From positions 104,910 to 168,909 of the forward strand of contig NZ_JAAZQL010000010.1 in NCBI RefSeq assembly GCF_012275515.1: 64,000 nucleotides of DNA, given 5' to 3'. Numbering within the stretch: position 1 is the stretch's first letter; each line of letters opens with the position of its first letter. Position numbers and translations under genes: made by a program. Below, piece after piece: positions 58,814 through 64,000 of the stretch. A model generated the notes under the pieces. The model did no database searches. It was not told the origin of the DNA and saw only the letters and a program-made list of their open reading frames with translations. This DNA comes from Novosphingobium sp. SG707. Lineage in GTDB: Bacteria > Pseudomonadota > Alphaproteobacteria > Sphingomonadales > Sphingomonadaceae.

Positions 58814-59863
58814 TTATGGCTTTTCCGGGTCCAATCCCGCGCGCACCAGCCCAAGCTGGCTGCAGGTTTCCTGAACCTTGTAATAGCGCGCCAATTTATC
58901 GGGCCCCATCACAAAGGGATTGGCATCTCCCGCGCGGCGATAGCGCAGCAATTCGAGCTTTTCGAACGCGCCATCCTGCACCGGATGATTGGCCAGCATA
59001 ACATCGGCCCCGGCCCGCGCCGCCAGATCGGCAAAGCGACGCATCGAGGCGATATGGGGATAGCGCTGCAGCGGATCACGCGGCGCGCCAAACCCGCCAA
59101 AGAAGGCCGCAACATGGCGCTTGCCATGGTCGGTCACGTCAAAGATCGTCGAAACCGTCCCCTCCGTATGGCCGGGCGTGACATAGAAATGCAGCGTGGT
59201 TGCGCCCAGTTTCAGCGCCTCGCCATCGGCAATGGTCCGGTCCTTGCCCTCGATGCGGGCTGGGGGCATCGGGGCGCCTTCCGGCCCTTCGGCCTTGCCC
59301 CGCGCGCGCATCGCGTCCATCGCCACCCAATCGGGGCCTGAGGAAATCAGCTGCGCGCCATAGGCATTGCGCAGGAATTCCGCCCCGCCGTAATGATCGC
59401 CATGGGCATGAGTGATAAGGATATAGCGCAGCCGCGCCGGGTCCAGCCCCACCGCCTTCAGCCCCGGAAGGATGATCTCGCGGGCCTGCTCCTCATTCTC
59501 CAACGCATCGAACAGCACGATGCCCTCGGCCGTATCGAGCGCCCAAGCGGATTCGGCATTCTGGCCCACGAAATAGAGCTGGTCGAAGACCTTGGCCGGG
59601 GGCAGCAAGGCGTTCATCTGCAAGGCATTGACCCGCTGGCGGAAACGCGGATCGGCAATGCAGCGGTGGACGAAATCGCCGAACAGGTCATCGCCCGCAG
59701 CGGCGCGAGCGCGGGCCAGATACTCCGCCGCCAGCGCCTTGTTCTCCTTGGGAAATTCGGCCATCTTCGGATAGGTCGCCACAGGCGGTGTGCGCGATTG
59801 CGCATGCAGCGCACCGCCCATGGCCAGCGCCGACAATAACGCCATTCTCAATCTCGACCGCAT
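58814..59863 (-). CDS. Exported subclass B3-like metallo-beta-lactamase-fold hydrolase 2
   Basis: 349 residues with a signal peptide (about 1-21, ALHA|QS) and AGGGAGAG before the ATG. Seen: THAHGDHYGG (H-x-H-x-D-H), TPGHTEGTVS and ANHPVQDG, the zinc ligands of the B3 type. It is a clear paralogue of the protein at 45991-47028: both keep FPKENK/YPKENRE near the start, FVGQNAESAWALDT/IGQNAVSAWAIDT and a late NPF(V/I)xGxDK segment. The shared VSAWA(I/L)DT and closing Cys features are family traits. Being duplicated in a sugar-acid region points to a lactone or ester substrate. Divergent from the ManD-like gene. Confidence 0.85.
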   Translation of the reverse strand: MRSRLRMALLSALAMGGALHAQSRTPPVATYPKMAEFPKENKALAAEYLARARAAAGDDLFGDFVHRCIADPRFRQRVNALQMNALLPPAKVFDQLYFVGQNAESAWALDTAEGIVLFDALENEEQAREIILPGLKAVGLDPARLRYILITHAHGDHYGGAEFLRNAYGAQLISSGPDWVAMDAMRARGKAEGPEGAPMPPARIEGKDRTIADGEALKLGATTLHFYVTPGHTEGTVSTIFDVTDHGKRHVAAFFGGFGAPRDPLQRYPHIASMRRFADLAARAGADVMLANHPVQDGAFEKLELLRYRRAGDANPFVMGPDKLARYYKVQETCSQLGLVRAGLDPEKP

Positions 59864-60049
59864 CGCTCTCTCCCTTGCCGGGCGGGCCTGCCCCGCCTCG
59901 CGGGCATGTTGCGCCACCTGAGCACCGGCCTCCAATGCGCAACCGCTTTCATCCCATGCCATATGCGGATTGATCCATCCTGTTTCAGCAATGGGATGGC
60001 GCGATCCGCCGCGTTACTGTCCCGGCCAAAGACAAGAGGGAGAGAGACG

Positions 60050-61240
60050 ATGCCCATCACTCGCCGCGCCGCGCTGGGCGGCATGACGGCCATGCTGGCG
60101 GGACTGCCGCTGGCGGGGCTCGGCGATATGGCGATGGCCGAAACGCGGGCGCGGGCGGGCGCGTTGGGGCTGAAGATCACGGGGCTTAAGACTTTCCTCG
60201 TCGCCCCGCGCTCGATCTTTGTGAAGGTCCATACCAATCAGGGCCTTACCGGGCTGGGCGTGGCGATCCAGACATCCAAGGAAATGGCCACCGCCGCCGC
60301 GATCATGGAATGCGAACGTGTGCTTGTTGGGCGCGATCCCACCCAGATCGAGAGCCTGTGGAACGAACTCTATCAAACCCCACGCTGGCGCGGCGGGCCG
60401 CTGACGGCCGCGATCAGCGCGCTCGACATCGCCCTTTGGGACATTCTGGGGCAAGCGCTGGGCGCGCCGATCTACACTTTGCTGGGCGGGGCTGGCGCCA
60501 CTCGCCTGCGCATTTACGGCAGCACGATGGACATGACCCCCGCCATCTATGAGGCGCAAAAGGCGCAGGGCATCACCGCCACCCGCGTTCAGGCGCCCAA
60601 GGGCAGCATCCCCCAGATGATCGCCACCACCCGCCGCTGGCGCGAGATTGTTGGCCCGGATCATCAGCTTGCCGTGCATATGGATGGCACGCTGACCACG
60701 CGCGATGCGCTGCAATATCTCCACGGGGTCGAGGATCTGAACCTGCTCTGGGTCGAAGAACCGATCCAGATGGACGATATCGAAGACTGGGCGCATCTGC
60801 GCGCCCATACCACCACCGCCATCGCGACCGGCGAGCGGGTGCTGACCAAATGGGGCTTCGCGCCTTACCTCAATCGCCATCTGATCGACTTTGCCCAGCC
60901 CGATCTGGCGGCATGCGGCGGCATCACCGAAGCGCGCAAAATCGCCGCCCTGTGCGAGGCCAACCGCATCCAGATCGCCCCCCACGGACCGCATGAAACG
61001 GCGGGCGCGCTGGCCAATTTCCACTTCGACGCCTCAACCACCGCCTTCTATGCGCAGGAAGTGCGCGACTACACCTCGCAATTCGAACTGGACCTGCACG
61101 AGGGGCAGACCCCAAAAATCGTCAACGGCTTTTGCGAATTGTCCGACCGCCCCGGCCTTGGCACGGTGCTGAACGAGGCGGTGGCGGCCAAGCGGCCCTA
61201 TCAACCTTTGACCAGATCGAGCGAAGGCCGCGCCTTTTAA
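60050..61240 (+). CDS. Tat-exported enolase-superfamily dehydratase, ManD-like
   Basis: 396 residues. Seen: a twin-arginine signal TRRAALGGMTAMLAGLPLAG (residues 4-23), capping domain LKTFLVAPRSIFVKVHTNQGLTG, and barrel motifs GGPLTAAISALDIALWDILGQALGAPIY, TRVQAPKG in place of K-x-K (as in mannonate dehydratase ManD, which also lacks it), AVHMDGTL, WVEEPI, ATGERV and APHGPHETAG. The metal carboxylates Asp, Glu, Glu are present. It would dehydrate an aldonate such as D-mannonate or D-gluconate to 2-keto-3-deoxygluconate. Export of this superfamily is unusual. GAGGGAGAGAG precedes the ATG; the 48-residue extension is rejected. Confidence 0.8.
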   Translation: MPITRRAALGGMTAMLAGLPLAGLGDMAMAETRARAGALGLKITGLKTFLVAPRSIFVKVHTNQGLTGLGVAIQTSKEMATAAAIMECERVLVGRDPTQIESLWNELYQTPRWRGGPLTAAISALDIALWDILGQALGAPIYTLLGGAGATRLRIYGSTMDMTPAIYEAQKAQGITATRVQAPKGSIPQMIATTRRWREIVGPDHQLAVHMDGTLTTRDALQYLHGVEDLNLLWVEEPIQMDDIEDWAHLRAHTTTAIATGERVLTKWGFAPYLNRHLIDFAQPDLAACGGITEARKIAALCEANRIQIAPHGPHETAGALANFHFDASTTAFYAQEVRDYTSQFELDLHEGQTPKIVNGFCELSDRPGLGTVLNEAVAAKRPYQPLTRSSEGRAF

Positions 61241-62691
61241 CGCATCGGACTACCATCATCGTTGAACAGGCGGCGCGGGCCGGACTTTTCCGCCACCGCC
61301 GCGCCATCCGCCCATGGATCGCGCCCCGGCGTGGCCCGGCCCGCCGCGCTGAAATCCATCATCACGCGGGTCTTGGCACGATAGGCCGGCCATGGGGCTT
61401 GGCCGGGCGCGAAAGGCACGCCGGTCTTGGCGAAATTGACAACATAATCAGCGATAATATGGCCCATCGCGGCGTCGGCAGGGCGCGTCCTGTCGCCATA
61501 TTTCACATCCACCGTGTCGAAATAATAAGGCAGATCATCGGCATGGATCGCCCCATCGCTCTTGGGCGTGGGCGCGGCATCGGCCACATAGGAAAAGCGG
61601 TAATAATAGGTCGGCAACCCCTTGGCGGCGAACAGATCAGCCATCTCGCGCGCGCCCTTGACCATCATCCCCTCGCGCCCGCCCATATCGCCGCTGGTCG
61701 CGCCCACCATCACCGGCACGCGGTTGAACGCCCCCGCGCGATAGGCCGCCAGCGGATCGACCGTCACTCGCCCATCGGGAAAGGGGCTGCTGAACTTGCG
61801 CGGCCCCGGCCCCATCACCGCCGACATCTTGATCCCGCCCAGCACCTTGTCCGCCGGAACCGCGCGCAGCCGCGCCAGAGCATCGGCATCCTGCGCGCCG
61901 ATCCCCTGCTCCTCGCCAAAAGCCTTGCCGATCGCCTCGGCCCCGGCCAGCGTGGGGTCGCCGATGAAATGGCCATCCCCGCCCGAGGCGATGATCGCGC
62001 GGGCAAACAGCCCCTGCGACTGCGGCGAGGTCAGCAGATTATGCACCGACATGCCGCCCGCGCTCTCGCCCATGATGGTGATATTTGCCGGATCGCCGCC
62101 AAAAGCCGCAATATTGCGCCGGATCCAGCGCATCGCGGCAATCTGGTCCATATAGCCATAATTGCCCAACTGCCCCTTGTCCTCATCGGCGCGGGTCAGC
62201 GCGGGATGGGCAAAAGTGCCGAACCGGCCGAGGCGGTAATTGAAGCTGACCAGCATCACCCCGCGCCGCGCCAGCCTGTCGCCCGCATAGATCCAGCGCG
62301 AGGCCGAGCCGTTCACAAAGCCCCCGCCATAGATCCACACCAAAACAGGCAATTTGCGCGCCTCCCCCGCCGGGCGCCAGATATTGAGATAGAGGCAGTC
62401 CTCGGAATGTTCCGAGCCGGGGGGCAAGGGGTTGGCCTGATAGACCTGCATGCAGTCATGGCCGAAATTGGCCGCATCTCGGTCGCCCTGCCACGGCCCG
62501 GCGGGCTGCGGCGCCCGCCAGCGCAGCGCCCCCACCGGCGGGGCGGCAAAGGGAATGCCCTTGAACGAGGTGACGCCATCCTGCGCCTGCCCCACCAGTG
62601 CCCCCTGCTCCACCACCGCGCGGGGCTGGGCCTGAGCAGCGATGGGGAACGCCATAAGGGCGGCAAGGGCGGCCAGTGCGCGGTGCTTCAT
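61237..62691 (-). CDS. Exported type B carboxylesterase
   Basis: 484 residues, signal peptide about 1-21 (AAQA|QP). Seen: GIPFAAPPVGALRWRAPQP, EDCLYLNIW, the oxyanion YGGGFVNGS, nucleophile GESAGG (Ser about 209), and a late AIHADDLPYYF His. It hydrolyses carboxylic esters outside the cytoplasm. Its end overlaps the ManD-like gene by 4 bases (convergent), and it lies just downstream of kdgK on the same strand. A likely role is removing acyl or phenolic esters from uronic-acid conjugates, by context only. Confidence 0.9.
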   Translation of the reverse strand: MKHRALAALAALMAFPIAAQAQPRAVVEQGALVGQAQDGVTSFKGIPFAAPPVGALRWRAPQPAGPWQGDRDAANFGHDCMQVYQANPLPPGSEHSEDCLYLNIWRPAGEARKLPVLVWIYGGGFVNGSASRWIYAGDRLARRGVMLVSFNYRLGRFGTFAHPALTRADEDKGQLGNYGYMDQIAAMRWIRRNIAAFGGDPANITIMGESAGGMSVHNLLTSPQSQGLFARAIIASGGDGHFIGDPTLAGAEAIGKAFGEEQGIGAQDADALARLRAVPADKVLGGIKMSAVMGPGPRKFSSPFPDGRVTVDPLAAYRAGAFNRVPVMVGATSGDMGGREGMMVKGAREMADLFAAKGLPTYYYRFSYVADAAPTPKSDGAIHADDLPYYFDTVDVKYGDRTRPADAAMGHIIADYVVNFAKTGVPFAPGQAPWPAYRAKTRVMMDFSAAGRATPGRDPWADGAAVAEKSGPRRLFNDDGSPMR

Positions 62692-62720
62692 GTCTATCCT
62701 GTCCCGATTATGATTTTATC

Positions 62721-63743
62721 TTACCGCCGGACATCGCCGGAATTGCCGGTAAAGCTGTCGACTTCGGCGCGCGGCAGGCGGAGCCAATCGCCGTGGAGGG
62801 AATGTTTGAGGGCGTTCATGGCGAGGCCAAGCTGCGCCATTTTCTGCGCGTCGCCGCCTTCCAGCCAGCCCGTCAGGACCCCCGCCGCAAAGGCATCGCC
62901 CGATCCTACACGGTCGATGATATCGGTGATCTCGATTTCCGGCGTCTGATACCGATCCTCGCGCAGGTCCACGCGGGCCGAGAGGCGGTGGTGGGTCTGG
63001 GTGATCGGATGGCGCGCTGTGCTGGCCATGACCTGAAGGTTCGGGAACGTGGCAAAGGCGGCCTCGACCGCCTCGCGCCGCCGCTCGGCACCATCGCCGG
63101 AGAAAGGCTTTTGCAGCAGCAGCGTCATATCGCGGTGGTTGCCGAACATGATCGTCGCGTCCGCCAGCAATTCCAGCAGGATCTCGCGCGGATTGCTGTC
63201 CCACGCGCCCCAGAGTTTCTCGCGGAAATTGCAATCGAAGCTGACCGGAACACCTGCCGCACGCGCCGCCCTGATCCCGGCGCGGGCGAGGTCAACGCCG
63301 CCCGGGCCAAGCGCGGCGGTGATGCCAGAAATGTGGAACAGCGAGGCGCCATCAAGCGCGGCGGCGAAGTCAAACTCCTCCGGCCGCGCAGTGGCAAAGG
63401 CCGAACCGGCGCGGTCATAGGTGATCGCGCTGGGCCGCAGCGAACCGCCGACTTCTAGGAAATACAGGCCCATGCGGCCATCCCCGCGCACGAAATGTGC
63501 GACATCGACGCCTGCGCCCGCCAGCGCCGCGCGGGCCTTGTCGCCCAGCGCATTGGCCGGAACCTTGGACACGAACCGCGCCTGATGCCCCATCGCCACC
63601 AGCGCGACGCCGACATTGGCCTCCGCCCCGCCGATGGTCAGGTCAAGCGACTGCGCATCGGCAATCACCCGGCCCGCAGGCGTGGCGAAACGCAGCATCA
63701 CCTCGCCGAAACAGACGACAGGGCCAGAACGATCCTTGGTCAT
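62721..63743 (-). CDS. kdgK: 2-keto-3-deoxygluconate kinase (PfkB family)
   Basis: 340 residues. Seen: VCFGEVMLRFATPAG, the sugar-binding GGAEANVGVALVAMG, the PfkB signature region SFDCNFREKLWG and the ATP/anion-hole motif DRVGSGDAFAAGVLTG with catalytic Asp. It phosphorylates 2-keto-3-deoxygluconate to KDPG, the committed step after mannonate dehydratases. GGAAGGA precedes the ATG at 63743. The start overlaps the UxuB-like stop by 4 bases (ATGA). The next enzyme, KDPG aldolase, is not in the window. Confidence 0.9.
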   Translation of the reverse strand: MTKDRSGPVVCFGEVMLRFATPAGRVIADAQSLDLTIGGAEANVGVALVAMGHQARFVSKVPANALGDKARAALAGAGVDVAHFVRGDGRMGLYFLEVGGSLRPSAITYDRAGSAFATARPEEFDFAAALDGASLFHISGITAALGPGGVDLARAGIRAARAAGVPVSFDCNFREKLWGAWDSNPREILLELLADATIMFGNHRDMTLLLQKPFSGDGAERRREAVEAAFATFPNLQVMASTARHPITQTHHRLSARVDLREDRYQTPEIEITDIIDRVGSGDAFAAGVLTGWLEGGDAQKMAQLGLAMNALKHSLHGDWLRLPRAEVDSFTGNSGDVRR

Positions 63744-64000
63744 CGCGCCAATCCTTCCATAATCAGCGCCACTTCCGCCGAGTTGGGCACCCAATCGCTC
63801 TCGATCAGGCCATTGGGACCGAAGAGTCCGGGGACCGGCTCTGCGTTTTGCGCCACTTCGCTCAATTCGGCAGCCCTTGGGTCATCGACGGGGCCGTTTT
63901 GGCCACGCAGGTGTTTGATCCAGGCGGCGATGGCCGAGAGGATCGCGGGGCAGGATCGGCCCTGCGCCTGATTGGCGGCCAGCGTGGCGAGCCAGCGCTG
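63740..64000 (-). CDS. uxuB: C-terminal end of a mannonate oxidoreductase/fructuronate reductase (UxuB-like); start outside window
   Basis: 86 residues run in from the right edge in a frame I translated by hand: QRWLATLAANQAQG, then CPAILSAIAAWIKHLRG, NGPVDDPRAAEL and GLFGPNGLIE. This is the end of the mannitol-dehydrogenase family, where the IAAWxxxLRG...VDDPRA segment is typical of fructuronate reductase UxuB. It reduces D-fructuronate to D-mannonate with NADH. The ATGA overlap with kdgK makes a uxuB-kdgK operon, matching the aldonate dehydratases nearby. Confidence 0.82.
   Translation of the reverse strand, partial: QRWLATLAANQAQGRSCPAILSAIAAWIKHLRGQNGPVDDPRAAELSEVAQNAEPVPGLFGPNGLIESDWVPNSAEVALIMEGLAR

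Noticed and set aside
1..64000. CRISPR array, tRNA, rRNA, insertion sequence or prophage
   Set aside because: Reading both strands I found no spaced identical repeats, no transposase or integrase frame and no cloverleaf I could support. A tRNA scan would be needed to exclude short RNA genes fully.

Overview
The window is high-GC DNA that reads as chromosome of a sphingomonad-type alphaproteobacterium, such as Novosphingobium or a relative. This is an inference from five large TonB-dependent receptors (several with the plug-start motif EI(I/V)VTGS), FecI/FecR signalling, PutA with an Lrp-type regulator, and a dense sugar-acid and aromatic-ester gene content. I saw no rRNA, tRNA, CRISPR array, insertion sequence or phage gene. 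Gene starts were moved downstream of the longest ORF wherever a Shine-Dalgarno sequence, signal peptide or stop/start overlap required it.

Layout. 1-8.6 kb: the end of a sugar isomerase, a Bcr/CflA-type exporter, TonB receptor 1 divergent from an exported beta-propeller, then a chromate transporter plus exported superoxide dismutase pair and a START-like protein. 8.7-16.8 kb: housekeeping genes, namely a Mg2+ P-type ATPase, the proline regulator and PutA, polyphosphate kinase 2 and a GlcG/HbpS-like protein. 16.8-25.8 kb: a LysR-CitMHS-AtuA-(AtuA small domain)-hydrolase-TonB receptor 2 run on the minus strand. 26.0-30.6 kb: TonB receptor 3, a MarR regulator and a tannase/feruloyl esterase; receptor and esterase share a near-identical 20-bp upstream site. 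30.5-37.4 kb: an ECF sigma, an anti-sigma FecR and an STN-domain TonB receptor 4, followed by an acetylesterase-type hydrolase and a pectin methylesterase. The sigma gene and the receptor carry matching promoter boxes. 37.5-44.9 kb: a two-component system divergent from a complete RND efflux pump. 45-64 kb: a sugar-acid catabolic region.

How the genes fit together. Pectin side chains and esters appear to be recognised by the STN receptor, which would signal through FecR and the sigma factor. Pectin methylesterase, the acetylesterase-like hydrolase and the tannase/feruloyl esterase would remove methyl, acetyl and phenolic esters. Uronic and aldaric acids are then handled in 47-64 kb. An ACS-family MFS importer and three enolase-superfamily dehydratases (one galactarate/talarate type, two glucarate type) feed KdgD, which makes 2-oxoglutarate semialdehyde. 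UxuB, a UxuA-like protein and a ManD-like protein would feed KdgK. Unusually, the UxuA-like and ManD-like dehydratases both carry twin-arginine signals. They sit with two exported metallo-beta-lactamase-fold proteins, an exported carboxylesterase and TonB receptor 5, which suggests that part of the sugar-acid chemistry happens in the periplasm. No uronate dehydrogenase, KDPG aldolase or semialdehyde dehydrogenase lies inside the window.
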